DNA from: Symsagittifera roscoffensis
Lineage: Eukaryota; Xenacoelomorpha; Acoela; Convolutidae
DNA length: 64,000 nucleotides
Direction of reading: 5' to 3'
NCBI RefSeq assembly: GCF_963678635.1
Contig: NC_087065.1
Coordinates: 62,212,754 to 62,276,753 of the forward strand
Position 1 is the stretch's first letter. Every line of letters starts with the position of its first letter. Below are positions 49,901 through 51,215 of the stretch, piece after piece. A program made the position numbers and the translations under genes. The notes under the pieces were generated by a model. It did not search any database, had not been told where the DNA came from, and was given only the letters and a program-made list of their open reading frames with translations.

Positions 49901-50459
49901 TGTCAAAAGTCATCTAAGAACAGATCTAAGAATCATCAGTATACAAGCGAAGTGAATTTAGTATATTTGTGATAAGTTGTGGTTATAAAGTAATTGAAAG
50001 CTAAATTTGTGTTGTTTGATTGCAGATAATCAAAGTGTTGAGTCTGTACACTCCAATCAATGACTACGAGGACAAAGTGTCTGTAGATTTCATTCGCAAG
50101 ACAGAGGAGAAGTTGAAGCAGAGACCTAGTCCCCCCGGTGTCGGTGGAGCAGGGGGGTCACTGCTGATGGACAGCAAGCACCTCTTCCCAATCACATTCC
50201 CCTACCACCCCTCGCAGGTAGAAATACTATCAACTGTCCCACAAAATTTAATAATTGTTCATTTTTGTGTAAACTAAGCTTTTCAACGATTGTCAATTCC
50301 AAAATGCTACCAAAAAAGGGTGTCAAAAAGTAATCCATTTAAGTTTGTTTTTTGATATGCGATCAAGTAGTTTAGTCATGAGTTGATGTGTTTTAGGTGT
50401 CGCTACTGTCTATTACAATACCAGAGACGCTGTCTTTGGACTTCATCAAAAGGGTTTAA
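4833..50459 (+). CDS. MYO5: Myosin V heavy chain (unconventional class V myosin), multi-exon gene
   Basis: Actin-based cargo motor. The exons I could join are 4833-4859, 4938-5217, 28754-28902, 29120-29428, 29753-30181, 30879-31012, 31104-31185, 31267-31617, 31719-33236, 33311-33391, 34430-34609, 34758-35003, 35406-35705, 35848-35874, 37170-37247, 37952-38017, 38264-38812, 38935-39085, (39670-39843 optional), 42971-43116, 43281-43352, 48183-48268, 48574-48748, 50026-50217 and 50397-50459. Every junction is GT-AG and keeps frame, giving about 1,896 aa without the optional exon, close to the roughly 1,850 aa of vertebrate myosin Va. Domain order: SH3-like N-terminus, motor with P-loop GESGAGKT, switch [11 protein letters not shown] and switch II DIYGFE, six IQ motifs that would bind calmodulin/light chains, coiled coil, and dilute-type globular tail ending in FIKRV. 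A 20-kb retrotransposon sits in the second intron, antisense. Confidence 0.93.
4938..5217 (+). CDS. MYO5: Myosin V exon 2: SH3-like domain and start of motor
   Basis: Acceptor TTTTTAG|GATGTA, donor ACTGTG|GTAAAT, ending in phase 1. It encodes [12 protein letters not shown], then LRNPEIL and [16 protein letters not shown], and ends in IYTYC plus the first base of Gly. The next exon completes [12 protein letters not shown], a near-universal myosin motif, across a 23.5-kb intron. Confidence 0.95.
5317..6220 (-). repeat. LTR (3' LTR in element orientation)
   Basis: 904 bp, from TGTAACATTCG to GACTGGCACA on the + strand. It matches 24698-25601 apart from two differences that I found (near 5402 and 5537). 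On the element strand it begins TGTGCC and ends GTTACA. A candidate AATAAA polyadenylation signal lies on the - strand at 5604-5609. I see no obvious TATA box. Confidence 0.95.
5604..5609 (-). terminator. Candidate polyadenylation signal in the 3' LTR
   Basis: AATAAA on the element (-) strand, about 610 nt into the LTR. It would define the R/U5 side of the transcript end. It is also present in the other LTR at 24985-24990. This rests on the motif only. Confidence 0.4.
6221..6650 (-). other. 3' non-coding region of the LTR element with polypurine tract
   Basis: 430 bp between the ORF4 stop and the 3' LTR. On the element strand the LTR is immediately preceded by CCGGGGAGTA, a short purine-rich tract (6221-6228) that could prime plus-strand synthesis. 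No ORF on the element strand was recognised here. Confidence 0.5.
6651..8315 (-). CDS. ORF4 of the LTR element, unknown protein
   Basis: The frame is open from 8315 to the stop at 6651, about 555 codons. There is no ATG near its beginning (a TTG at 8252 is the first start-like codon). It overlaps the end of ORF3 by about 187 nt in the -1 frame, so it is probably made as a C-terminal extension of ORF3, through frameshifting near 8155-8166 (CAAAAAG) or through splicing. I do not recognise the protein. It is rich in Arg/Glu and Trp, has a conserved-looking [11 protein letters not shown] cluster in the middle and ends in an acidic, Ser-rich tail ([10 protein letters not shown]). I see no clear transmembrane anchor or signal peptide, which argues against a classical envelope protein. 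Its position, downstream of integrase, is where env or accessory genes of LTR elements lie. Confidence 0.75.
   Translation of the reverse strand, partial: ANFTSDARARRKTSNPGSAKKLEPGSCLDSTCGNGEHTCDGRSCVRILSFQKEDLVTWFEDITEREKSEVQIVAECYARTTVNIATALGFFSRMCSLQSLERLESEHHLVTALSVESWPGVLQVTQKHIRSWKVGLEAEMGFPMSEAYGLPLNAKSLIGSMMANLCGSHYPLHMVMVEASSQRVLVDKAFSVPKCVRLARISHHSHKLLRKIRGTVPKELRDDLSEIWGEELLKLERENTSDHERQNVIGKPVGSAPNLEDNDTMHEKMMELEPLLEASGERNLRSIEITHGECPCHCLAQTVWYPDHKNLCLVWDMEEIRSIGLPDHRQKVTILVVSTMLALRWIEENLTKYREAGTPTAESIYAIDYSRRLELFETACKVFAIPTEVRHVWSRLRYFPWFRATLTSWLYMTTKDHMRKHRKEYRQFQAEIGPEAFKRPLLTHPNAITTGWKRVGKMSRDNTKARESILEEDLAKHVSLSLHNSFCLNRESRVKALPNQAKRLQEQREWMRSYEQLKAWEEIVISSDDEEELLRQFAVSSTSGCSTSKAKSAR
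8129..13072 (-). CDS. ORF3 of the LTR element, giant unknown protein (1,647 aa)
   Basis: Starts at a true ATG (13072) and runs 1,647 codons without a break, longer than most entire Pol proteins. No domain is recognised. Visible features are a Ser/Thr-rich linker near residues 105-140, a charged coiled-coil-like patch near 145-180, one hydrophobic segment at about 372-407 (FLAGIFGTT...[10 protein letters not shown]), an acidic disordered region near 830-930, a Lys/Arg-rich, Ser-rich region near 1060-1220, and Trp-rich helical-looking C-terminal segments. There is no signal peptide at the N-terminus ([13 protein letters not shown]). It lies 534 bp downstream of the integrase stop, and ORF4 overlaps its end. 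An open frame this long in a young insertion implies recent selection. A role in the element life cycle is inference only. Confidence 0.85.
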   Translation of the reverse strand: MADRFWKSMPAALKKPTLDELYRRLRDLDYTQIDERMAIMLNAILQLEDQGECRESATEAVLMIGYTTEGISNQEQTRWLSWNVDGGVRGFDLARNPGLNNNTEYGAGEFPLPTRPTVRSTSQSSSRVPSMSRTQQTTEAYPDLGVLKKELEKTQKERNKANPDRELEPSNLRLRKSELAAAWADISHALKGFYGLADILIVLDEVLLLEISNFARQLKFSPVIGDDHPAISKLTASLWFRSMDVKITNSTSKSRGPSNERRNVAETEKQLESMKYRLTHENGWWPFLTPRLENATNKTREEAPPLVKQVWSFLEKQLELAETRDMTVARFVSAANEVTIGGFWREHAKGELKTRRDYEILKFLSPCWEKEFLAGIFGTTATIFGAFVQEILGMPISLLLALYLVYPRYLFNMGPAYMFSRGVETLRVDGYLALVLLTHGELVSFHRLMEYGEPLSMGRVHTSIETSSYKCAAGLKTLLVQYLMIQNRHMTGEDENPTSREEWKKTNRGMPLLTDLCLAMRSDPMGIIRGLEEVVTCIYGPAVTYAFPDPLVTTYRHSVTHLSLISILDGTALNWCQQEVLRGRMSNPVLFGKVKDAELIVYNFRGQMQCRMGGKREGPIEMYPKFWNLNPLTADGREILRIPAWKVCFALVKRQLETIMEKEILPATMPEFPIVRRMTLGMNSPLVVPSIMARMTTEEMQKDFTDGWDPLFIGYTAAVYFHTSETKVNSWTTQAKKSRGSQPPGYEVRKVLRTLEKEGLENMLPIWDDGRMIVMEGHVALVDDMKFAMRKYKAPYGLEQVEIRQEGTELDAAGQLHVALTEYKKLDPTTPSPLSVDTPGDKRSGPVEDRFKKILERMRHESEEESMDETLSEAGEDMEVGNTPEPGPSGEELTPQELLKDLSEENWADTATPPLNPSPRKNLELPLASETFNMGMILLSSEERERNTFEGNRDIFLGSLKDDAWQEFLEEFNQEVGSETTLDKFKEELWDTVVRFGEPLLIGTGLDEKARKELLSKLVELRNSRSKTREEKCEDSSTRRQKTVDKMVDDIKRDKVGTSNMIKSTNILKARAGGRQELEGVDGEVESVMVATTPSSRDVKTRKRKREVEGLGSPSVDAVSEGNLRETAPMILARCKTAAYKSSSELRRPLEVEREIEVSTSSTSEEDFKPQKINVKRGSTNGQTWEVDVGKEWISKAHQATGKRVTSDPLERNKTRNTSRAWWVALETLKEMEDCWKKLDSGVARKRRNWATQQKAEVNKIEMATHLKRSWQSLLKDHFEEAMRTPSSAPPLMANPFVRTAGQLMFTWSLVGIELETLTSYDRLKLGSKKLDVYQALMQHVARDNSGLSLARRKDATCFLRWIMSMMSDSTILACQQRASVSKTMEKRVSTVILNVYQSTGIEKEEGSRLSLENHRKLDEVRRFYNKKFEEKHDVHRNLASSEQYSRLSENGEYQYVSGVMGMAYNPFLDSEAGGAHRNHEVAELLKFWTERIMKIDAVEKEGPSLGLILEKTPEVVSITRSNKRVEVNMGDGNGLLTTNLGVVWKLLRPSWCPHPHASLIEETTERVRLAPTEDEDLAKLSVLHKLISPQMQEPGERLVIPGQQRNWSRVAVWIRRVETESTPAMDGHALEYCHFKKKTWSLGSKT
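13073..13606 (-). other. Spacer between integrase ORF and ORF3, with A-tract and 20-bp repeats
   Basis: This 534-bp gap holds a 20-T run at 13475-13494. On the element strand it reads TTGAAT followed by 20 A, so AATAAA runs into poly(A). It also holds about three copies of a 20-bp repeat built on CTCAAGAATTACC (13113-13172). A CAG lies 3 bp before the ORF3 ATG and could act as a splice acceptor for a subgenomic mRNA. No ORF on the element strand was recognised here. Confidence 0.55.
13113..13180. repeat. 20-bp tandem repeat carrying CTCAAG
   Basis: Successive copies of GCTCAAGAATTACCTTACCG start near 13113, 13133 and 13153, and a degenerate fourth CTCAAG follows. The repeat sits just upstream of ORF3 on the element strand. 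Confidence 0.7.
13607..16612 (-). CDS. Integrase ORF (second part of Pol) with long C-terminal extension
   Basis: The frame is open from 16612 to 13607 (about 1,000 codons) in the -1 frame relative to the Gag-RT ORF, overlapping it by about 12 nt. The first ATG lies only at 16474. Counting from 16543, the domains are: an HHCC zinc finger (H216, H221, C251, C254), a catalytic core with D282 (VVQIDHQKI), D341 (QSDNGKAF) and E377 (NGLVERQ), which gives the D,D35E spacing, and a GPF-type motif near 518-520. About 430 further residues follow; they are acidic, contain [18 protein letters not shown] near residue 650, and have no recognised domain. It would insert the element cDNA into host DNA. A frame change between RNase H and integrase is unusual. 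All catalytic residues are present. Confidence 0.92.
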   Translation of the reverse strand, partial: TPGLGQESGECSRFTEEGTGEGKLSGEREGWDEDSDESSENQDSLCMILAEEKTRHHDRELQTDPSSGTYNMDIQEMRGGEELEKIAVARKPFRELSCNSNIRTNLVPEDDMKIVKRMICVKLSDDIHNPGEMNGQIMALKEHVKARYRLSDLIRAQKNDKMTSNLSKWIQSGVKEKGELEEDSYKILSQFYKEKRDLLYHTADGVVACKRRDEEKILHKHNLIILPQLYQTEVLFRSHDQMGHQGIDKVQQRILHRFDWPGMRKACERWVNACLACLQVKDPRKMKFPLKSVESSEFNEVVQIDHQKICMTESGYNQILVIIDHFTKLAEAVPCQTASAEETCDHLITHWISRYGCPMTFQSDNGKAFVGDLTKELMKRSHIAQAHSTTYHPQTNGLVERQNRTLVNMLRVYCSRYMTDWDKYLPQVVGAYNSTQHSTTGISPFMMLTGRERAIPLTFFYPEYEGKRTSPQAYVKEAIKRQQELNELCRRNTAQAQMRQRRKYDEKILRAKPYEVGQYVWVFQNVIPPKGTKKLLKKWRGPFMITEVHQQGRFYRLSTGRAAHYENLKPHVPSPEDWCIPKDMEGLEYLVVEPACEVNEKGTREKNDGNENLSLDDNEKIGVESDAGSFVEEDWNDPEQDEVPKWMEPDRTTPPETRTGNRKRTGMRYNRYGDDFLIDKIQPDKLGEELLKAGELEAGEEWQVIDDGGHYPQDDYSTPELETDLEQSEIERRENTNLRILEWMRDVKDESREGQSIQQVDVSAANYMKTEDPLFGWTATDRPLDIPQDNSDPTTSTGTSINIFVRGVGVGLTHTENLMIKKLKEVRETSELELEEEEPEPTIGRNFKTKFEIPNEYSENIMITDSDFILSNRTSAICITADMSFKSRLEADFKREYQNVEFLFRQRPGLGGIRQVPGKYLCFLVTRVNDRNTIDPEHVILALTRLPDFMIERGITEVSMPVYDPNRGKLSPRELYAILHVVFAETEIMVYLHKKYYLSIA
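16600..22383 (-). CDS. Gag-protease-RT-RNase H polyprotein of the LTR element
   Basis: 1,927 aa from the ATG at 22383. Residues 1-330 are charged and partly coiled coil. A Gag-like capsid region lies near 400-600, and two CCHC knuckles follow ([14 protein letters not shown] near 629, [14 protein letters not shown] near 681). The aspartic protease has LLDTGA near 988 and ILGRDF near 1061. The RT has [10 protein letters not shown] (motif A) near 1408, [16 protein letters not shown] near 1442 and YVDD at 1474. RNase H starts with VLDTDAS near 1620 and ends with NADSLSK. The remaining 180 residues lead to a TAG at 16602, where the integrase frame takes over. All catalytic residues look intact, so the copy may be, or recently was, active. 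Gag and Pol are fused in one frame. Confidence 0.95.
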   Translation of the reverse strand: MRRSRVPVAEKRPTEAKYNSSLRKTTSMGPEITKKNFSVNMVSTRSAAENRAKEGTEGERVEPTIEIDLETPDQSVDETRNMATESTPMPNAEEPNPKPIEFSPIDNAEDAIGNTEETVKEDSQVKKTSFTEKLAMMVGINTKENVTEEPKAERARTFGTVSTKTTEANPREERAKAEATAKERPTADHEEATIELGDLMAKLNQIDKKLKHSEEDREVIRKELRYNKHEYLDSYFNLAKATDERLKEMSDKVETTYEERDKNIKKDMQQLKNRYDDVNSQLGSLEKRMDTMSKNQAESSCAIQTKLDAILRNSTSQERPAADRTQGTRVDFVEPQRGKRQSTPLPLTLDTVSIAPTAAKTIMKNGTSSTTTGPGDSTANSNAGPDAMTWASTWEMMNRTLEAFATRNTDSSDRRDGKSRKTFKKPKEFKDDSDGCIDTWVEVMRLHLEQDNLNDERQACTAILSNLEGTALKCVVAKKEEERDTADKIFEILLKRFRSGMKGHQAMMRFEKRRQRDDESIDRFLDDLESLRRRSDPEESTNRRNFSIASKFIDGVKSDDLRTMLATYYTLSKDSAPTPEEMRQKSREYMLMKPKKYSYSENRNTQGGTQPQRSSWYKPRDDMDKRRSCANCGSADHHVADCTTYKQGMKSLGYAPDEEDMSQMEEHEYYNGLIIKIGARCFFCNQEGHFRMDCPWFWEAVKDQSHPKHKLALAAVQNQRNRQNEFESKNLGTTSTELPTKTVKAVTHVNGAIESAAGNSLVINYEKAATEAIAKVKQDLAAKEIEQRLKLEIERQNFNEALTGSKQIPEAVPGSTKTGNCNTVKMVTGKPFGISKIGARIMSIITVGGHEVTRNLSEPSDQTIMHIDVYADYLSGISPQTTSRALRELLMRGGSKSVRVDSRYTEAYGPHEVMLNIDGINIYTKTMITCDEDLIGQIYVGKEELKVRSIGHCAMLEEDAMHIGTEADVTGHVLDISGKKTQLRGLLDTGAVLSVIPIESWEKMGFDKGDLIDSRIRLSAANKGALRVLGRTPIIALNLGERNLWMSFIVVENLDESDQFILGRDFIRNFDVTIDLNNAMFRIRNPDRRYAVKPVNLIMANENKAPVFLSRRVRLKANEAAIVSLRMKNYNELSDNKQVCIVPNPNSQSAAVLGRSFSITKSGLCVSVLLNTLDIPITIQRGRKLGYALPVKTRYETIENSKQNEVVDCPNHRDKICILRRLQKIKDSSGLIKSLKSETDDGLSSCSNFPERPTLDEMQNEKPVLPEIEHLRGKLKDEQLEAIKDVLERNEEVFSRHKADIGCCNFVEHEIELEENAVPHREGARRMTPHKSDACRKEIETLLEYDMIEPSKSPWACGVVMAKKKGDQLRFCCDFRYLNSVTVKDAYPIPRIDESLSKLGDAKFFTTLDLGSAFWQVPLRKQDRDKTGFACELGLFQWKRMPFGLCNATATFQRLMAHALIGVTKKYGNLVMCYVDDVVIATPTLEDHIERLDEVFACMKRSGLKCKPSKCEILKDSIKYLGRMVDKHGIRPDTDAVEAVLTWKSPKTEHQLMSFLGFANYYREFIKGYADKVYPMQQLMRHKGKKFTWNNAAEESFQRIKKELCEAPVLGMPTEKGMYVLDTDASVVAISGILHQEQEWNGRTVLRPIAYGSKVLSDTEMKYGAPKAEMFAVVTFSEKYRAYLGSEPFKLRVDNRALSWLKTYSMDQSYIGRWIVRLDGYNMIIEHRTRDKHQNADSLSKKTEFYERQEQREADRPEIKDGFSFMDKETYDSLPLTRWLDKSGKPIEDHPELPKKPPEKTILRKSKRIPIEIILKSKIVKETLKAKGYDLNQVEAGTAQIDDDLMRLLEKLSDDKPVIQEKGTEKPEFTILRRKETVNDTDSSRGSVTDSKDVVRSLVDKIPEDILEQTRVRKKKVTFKEDTEHLD
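22780..23245. repeat. 13-bp minisatellite (GTCCCAAGACCTT) in the LTR-element leader
   Basis: More than 30 copies of a unit reading GTCCCAAGACCTT/CCT on the + strand, with occasional 12- to 15-bp variants. More scattered GTCCCAAGACT copies extend left to about 22640. On the element strand the repeat is G-rich (CTTGGGACAAGG), with a GGG every 13 bases. Because 13 is not a multiple of 3, several frames on both strands stay open by chance of the repeat. They should not be called genes. Confidence 0.95.
24113..24235. repeat. 70-bp direct repeat in the LTR-element leader
   Basis: Two copies with a 70-bp period, each holding TTTCCCACTCG[A/G]CTGGTCACC, then TTCCAGTC and CAGCT. Confidence 0.75.
24673..24687 (-). 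promoter_or_regulatory. Candidate primer-binding site of the LTR element
   Basis: On the element strand TGGCGCTCCTGGGTG begins 10 nt after the 5' LTR. It starts with TGG, as needed to pair with a tRNA CCA end. I cannot name the tRNA, and the offset from the LTR is longer than usual. Confidence 0.4.
24698..25601 (-). repeat. LTR (5' LTR in element orientation)
   Basis: 904-bp partner of 5317-6220. It should carry the element promoter, driving transcription leftward, against the direction of the myosin gene. Confidence 0.95.
26101..26285 (+). repeat. tRNA-derived SINE, copy A
   Basis: The head contains an A-box-like TGACTGAGTGG and a B-box-like GGTTCGAATCTC at tRNA-like spacing. The body and tail (TTTTTGCTAA, TAGAGCTG, GCGAAGCTTC, CTGTGT) match copy B at 45301-45485. 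The acceptor stem does not pair, so this is not a working tRNA. Confidence 0.6.
26397..26465 (+). repeat. Hairpin-led repeat, copy 1
   Basis: Begins with CCTTTGCGATAAGCAAGGG, a small hairpin, followed by ACAATCGGGTACT and CCGTAAATAA. The same start occurs at 41435, 43522 and 49016. The total length of the repeat is unclear. Confidence 0.55.
27044..27118. repeat. 37-bp tandem duplication
   Basis: Two copies of CATAATTGGC[T/G]TGCGTCACTT...GTAGACT, placed head to tail. Confidence 0.8.
28754..28902 (+). CDS. MYO5: Myosin V exon 3
   Basis: Acceptor TTGACAG|GAATCG, donor ATCGAG|GTTTGT. It encodes [40 protein letters not shown]. It starts in phase 1 and ends in phase 0. Confidence 0.95.
29120..29428 (+). 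CDS. MYO5: Myosin V exon 4: P-loop and switch I
   Basis: 103 codons in phase 0. [10 protein letters not shown] is the ATP-binding P-loop, and [16 protein letters not shown] is the loop-1/switch I region that contacts the nucleotide. Donor TTCCAA|GTTCGT. Confidence 0.97.
29753..30181 (+). CDS. MYO5: Myosin V exon 5: upper 50-kDa motor region
   Basis: 143 codons in phase 0, beginning [16 protein letters not shown] (a strongly conserved myosin block) and ending [15 protein letters not shown]. Confidence 0.95.
30182..30878 (+). other. Myosin intron 5, mostly a MITE-like repeat
   Basis: Contains a 420-bp member of the AAGAGTAATGAACG repeat family (30254-30673). No exon is seen. Confidence 0.6.
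30254..30673 (+). repeat. MITE-like repeat (AAGAGTAATGAACG family), copy 1
   Basis: Starts AAGAGTCATGAACG and ends CGTTCTTGACTCTT, which are imperfect terminal inverted repeats. The internal blocks CAGCAGAAAAAA...TTGATCCAGTTTTCTC and the flanking GTTGGCTATGTTCT are shared with the other copies. Confidence 0.65.
30879..31012 (+). CDS. MYO5: Myosin V exon 6
   Basis: Starts [21 protein letters not shown] and ends in LDIYG at phase 2, so the switch II motif DIYGFE is split across this junction (donor TACGG|GTGGGT). Confidence 0.95.
31104..31185 (+). CDS. MYO5: Myosin V exon 7: switch II and relay helix
   Basis: 82 nt. It completes Gly and encodes [20 protein letters not shown], the switch II end and relay helix. 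Confidence 0.96.
31267..31617 (+). CDS. MYO5: Myosin V exon 8: lower 50-kDa region
   Basis: 117 codons in phase 0. [15 protein letters not shown], then [23 protein letters not shown] and FADKVQYE are class-typical myosin blocks. Confidence 0.96.
31719..33236 (+). CDS. MYO5: Myosin V exon 9: actin-binding loop, converter, six IQ motifs, coiled-coil start
   Basis: A single 506-codon exon. I chose the acceptor AATTTTAG at 31718 because it keeps frame into the motor; the nearby AATTAG acceptor at 31728 gives an early stop. It encodes loop 2, [35 protein letters not shown] (SH helix) and [13 protein letters not shown] (converter end). Six consecutive IQ motifs (about 32248-32670) form the long lever arm of class V, and then a heptad-rich coiled coil drives dimerisation. 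Donor CAGAGA|GTAAGT. Confidence 0.96.
33311..33391 (+). CDS. MYO5: Myosin V exon 10
   Basis: 27 codons in phase 0 ([19 protein letters not shown]...). It is a polar break in the coiled coil. Acceptor ATTTCAG, donor AAAACAAG|GTCAGT. Confidence 0.85.
33559..34015 (+). repeat. MITE-like repeat, copy 2 (diverged)
   Basis: Shares GAACGTAG, GATGATTTTTT, the block with GCGGAATAAAAACT and the end TGTCTGTTGCTATGTT with the other copies in this gene. It occupies most of the intron between exons 10 and 11. Confidence 0.5.
34143..34166. repeat. Short (AAAG)n microsatellite
   Basis: Five to six AAAG units, followed by AT-rich intron sequence with no further feature up to 34429. Confidence 0.8.
34430..34609 (+). 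CDS. MYO5: Myosin V exon 11
   Basis: 60 codons in phase 0, starting [14 protein letters not shown] and ending NKNLKDKVK. It is acidic, Ser/Pro-rich and lacks an internal Met. Acceptor AAATTCAG, donor GTAAAA|GTAAGT. Confidence 0.85.
34758..35003 (+). CDS. MYO5: Myosin V exon 12: coiled coil
   Basis: 82 codons in phase 0 ([20 protein letters not shown]...), with clear heptads. Donor GAAGAG|GTTTGT. Confidence 0.92.
35406..35705 (+). CDS. MYO5: Myosin V exon 13: coiled coil
   Basis: 100 codons in phase 0 ([21 protein letters not shown]...). It includes [23 protein letters not shown], as in the second coiled coil of class V tails. Donor TCAGAG|GTAAGG. Confidence 0.93.
35848..35874 (+). CDS. MYO5: Myosin V exon 14: candidate 27-nt microexon
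   Basis: Nine codons (VELKVPSEM) between ATTATCAG and GTAAGT. The phase is 0 on both sides, so it can be included or skipped without changing the frame. Class V myosins are known for small alternative tail exons in this region, which makes it plausible. No transcript evidence is available here. Confidence 0.55.
35979..36590 (+). repeat. MITE-like repeat, copy 3
   Basis: Starts AAGAGTAATGAACGTAGTGA and ends near TTCTTTTGGCTATATTTC, with internal blocks as in the other copies. The rest of this intron (36591-37169) is AT-rich and shows nothing else. Confidence 0.6.
37170..37247 (+). CDS. MYO5: Myosin V exon 15
   Basis: 26 codons in phase 0 ([20 protein letters not shown]...), coiled coil. Acceptor GATTGCAG, donor AACATG|GTACGT. 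The 704-bp intron that follows shows nothing recognisable. Confidence 0.88.
37952..38017 (+). CDS. MYO5: Myosin V exon 16
   Basis: 22 codons in phase 0 ([20 protein letters not shown]). Acceptor TTTTGCAG, donor AGGCT|GTAAGT. Confidence 0.85.
38264..38812 (+). CDS. MYO5: Myosin V exon 17: end of coiled coil, Ser/Gly linker, start of globular tail
   Basis: 183 codons in phase 0. A short coil ([18 protein letters not shown]) leads into a Ser/Gly-rich linker, then [20 protein letters not shown] and [19 protein letters not shown], the first half of the dilute (cargo-binding) domain. It ends at QYSGEE|GTGCTT. Confidence 0.95.
38935..39085 (+). CDS. MYO5: Myosin V exon 18: globular tail
   Basis: 151 nt ([20 protein letters not shown]...LQPMI plus one base), ending in phase 1 with donor ATGATCG|GTTGGT. 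The following intron (39086-39669) shows no feature. Confidence 0.93.
39670..39843 (+). CDS. MYO5: Myosin V exon 19: optional tail exon (cassette or alternative last exon)
   Basis: The acceptor CTGCTATAG is followed by [12 protein letters not shown] after the split Val codon, close to the start of the downstream exon (VSGMLENEG). 58 codons, Ala/Thr-rich, ending IPRS with donor ATCGG|GTAAGG. Both ends are phase 1, so it can be added before exon 20 but cannot replace it, because exon 21 starts in phase 0. Read-through past the donor stays open to a TAG near 39909, so it could also be a terminal exon producing a shortened tail. An AATAAA lies at 40045-40050. Confidence 0.6.
40030..40292. mobile_element. 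Small MITE with TGCGACAA...CTCGC inverted ends and a GC-rich core
   Basis: The left end TGCGACAAATCGCAA and the segment AAAAGACAACTCGC pair with GCGAGTTGTCTTTT and GCGAGTTGTCGCA at the right end. The core at 40128-40200 (CGCCGGTGGGCACGC, GCGCGCGTC, CGGCGATGGCCGGC) is strikingly GC-rich for this intron. An AATAAA (40045-40050) lies in the left arm. Confidence 0.6.
40369..41076. mobile_element. Near-complete palindrome (foldback/MITE), about 708 bp
   Basis: The left arm from CTGATTTAAATT pairs base by base with the right arm ending AATTTGAATCAG. Paired landmarks include AAACGCGTTT, GTCAATGTAAAAATAC versus GTATTTTTACATTGAC, and GTGTCTTATGTAGCCGAAC versus GTTCGGCTAAATAAGACAC. Each arm is about 290 bp, around a loop of about 130 bp. 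It would fold into a long hairpin in the pre-mRNA. Confidence 0.8.
41435..41515 (+). repeat. Hairpin-led repeat, copy 2
   Basis: CCTTGCGATAAGCAAGGG followed by GCAATCGGATACTAG, then CCCGTAAATATATTTGTTCAC. Confidence 0.6.
41904..42340 (+). mobile_element. MITE-like repeat, copy 4 (best preserved)
   Basis: AAGAGTAATGAACG at the start and CGTTCATTACTCTT at the end form perfect 14-bp terminal inverted repeats, 437 bp apart. The start itself can fold (AAGAG...CTCTT). It has no coding capacity. It is probably moved by a DNA transposase encoded elsewhere. Confidence 0.7.
42971..43116 (+). CDS. MYO5: Myosin V exon 20: globular tail
   Basis: 146 nt. It completes Val and encodes [17 protein letters not shown], then [10 protein letters not shown]. 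This matches the VSGMLEHE...YTLDSILRQ region of vertebrate myosin V, so it is the conserved version of this exon. Donor AAACAG|GTAACA. Confidence 0.92.
43281..43352 (+). CDS. MYO5: Myosin V exon 21: globular tail
   Basis: 24 codons in phase 0 ([20 protein letters not shown]...). Acceptor CGTTTCAG, donor AAACAA|GTGAGT. Confidence 0.94.
43522..43600 (+). repeat. Hairpin-led repeat, copy 3
   Basis: CCCTTGCGATTAGCAAGGG, then ATTGCAATCGGATACTAG and TTTTTCCCGTAAG. Confidence 0.6.
43894..43955. repeat. (TA)n microsatellite
   Basis: About 30 TA units with two TTTA interruptions. Confidence 0.95.
45301..45485 (+). repeat. tRNA-derived SINE, copy B
   Basis: The head has GTGGCTGAGTGG (A-box-like) and GTCGCAGTTTCGAAACC (B-box-like). 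The tail TAGAGCTG...GCGAAGCGCAGCTTTGCCTCTGT matches copy A and the lone tails near 27338, 28583, 44660 and 49655. Confidence 0.6.
46547..46628. repeat. 44-bp tandem duplication
   Basis: Two almost identical copies of AGAAATTTGTTCATGGATAA plus the following CATTCATAGTTTTCA, head to tail. Confidence 0.85.
48183..48268 (+). CDS. MYO5: Myosin V exon 22: globular tail
   Basis: 86 nt ([20 protein letters not shown]...MQI), ending in phase 2 within Arg. Acceptor CTGCCTAG, donor ATCAG|GTACGC. Confidence 0.94.
48574..48748 (+). CDS. MYO5: Myosin V exon 23: globular tail
   Basis: 175 nt ([19 protein letters not shown]...[11 protein letters not shown]). Acceptor ACTTCAG, donor CAACAA|GTTAGT. Confidence 0.94.
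49016..49085 (+). repeat. Hairpin-led repeat, copy 4
   Basis: A diverged copy (CCCTTGAGATCAGCAAGAG), then CTGCAATCGGGTACTAG and CCCCCGTAAATAA. Confidence 0.5.
49253..49500 (+). repeat. MITE-like repeat, truncated copy 5
   Basis: Starts AAGAGTCATGAACATCGTG and carries the AAGGCAAACTCCACTA and CTAGCGGAAAAAATTACCTG blocks, but lacks the right end. The rest of this 1.28-kb intron shows a SINE-like tail near 49655 and nothing coding. Confidence 0.5.
50026..50217 (+). CDS. MYO5: Myosin V exon 24: globular tail
   Basis: 64 codons in phase 0 ([19 protein letters not shown]...[19 protein letters not shown]), very like the end of other class V tails. Acceptor ATTGCAG, donor TCGCAG|GTAGAA. Confidence 0.95.
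50397..50459 (+). CDS. MYO5: Myosin V exon 25: C-terminus and stop
   Basis: [20 protein letters not shown] then TAA. It ends like vertebrate myosin Va (GFISRV). Acceptor TTTTAG at 50396. Confidence 0.93.
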   Translation: MSLLSITIPETLSLDFIKRV

Positions 50460-51215
50460 AGGGGCTGGAACGCTGAATGAGATTCAAGACTACCTCTCTT
50501 ATCTTCACCACCTCGGGATCATATGTTTCTAGTACTATATGAAAGGATAGGCTCAAGCAAAACTGTTCAAACTGAATCTTGGACGGAATCTCACGCCAAA
50601 GAGACAAAAACCGTAAACTGTACGATAATCAAAAAAATTGTGCCAAAGATGCTGATGTTTAATATACGATCAAGAAGTGCAAAATGGAATTTCGAGAATT
50701 CTTTCAAAGGTTTCCAAGCGTGCAGCAAGTCAATTTTTATCATTATTATCATTCCTTCCAAATGCACAAATCGAATGCAATTTTCTGGAGCATGTAAATA
50801 AATTCAAAGTTTTAAAATCCAGAACAAAAAAATTGTGTAATATTTTGTATTAAAATGTCGTAGTAGCTTAACCTTATTGTGATCGTTTCGATCATCGAAA
50901 GTCTCAGAAACCCAATATTTATTACTGCAGTAACTCTTTTTGTATAAAACTTGTAATATACAATAGAGAAATTATAATCCTCCAATTCAAATGACAAGTT
51001 TAAATATAGCTGAAATTGTTTTTCATTACCCTTACCTAAGGTGCTTGTTTTTGTATTATGCTTAGTTAAGCCTTCTTAGGACTATAAGAATGTGTCAAAT
51101 AAAAACGAAAATTTTAAAAGTTAACTTTAAAATCAAGTAAATTCATGTTTTCCCAGCTTGTATTCATTCCTAATTTGTAAATATCCTTTTGAGAAATAAA
51201 TCTTATTAGTTAGAC
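50460..51215 (+). terminator. MYO5: Myosin V 3' UTR with candidate poly(A) signals
   Basis: AATAAA occurs at 50797-50802, 51098-51103 and 51195-51200, any of which could end the transcript. The exact end cannot be set from the sequence. Confidence 0.45.
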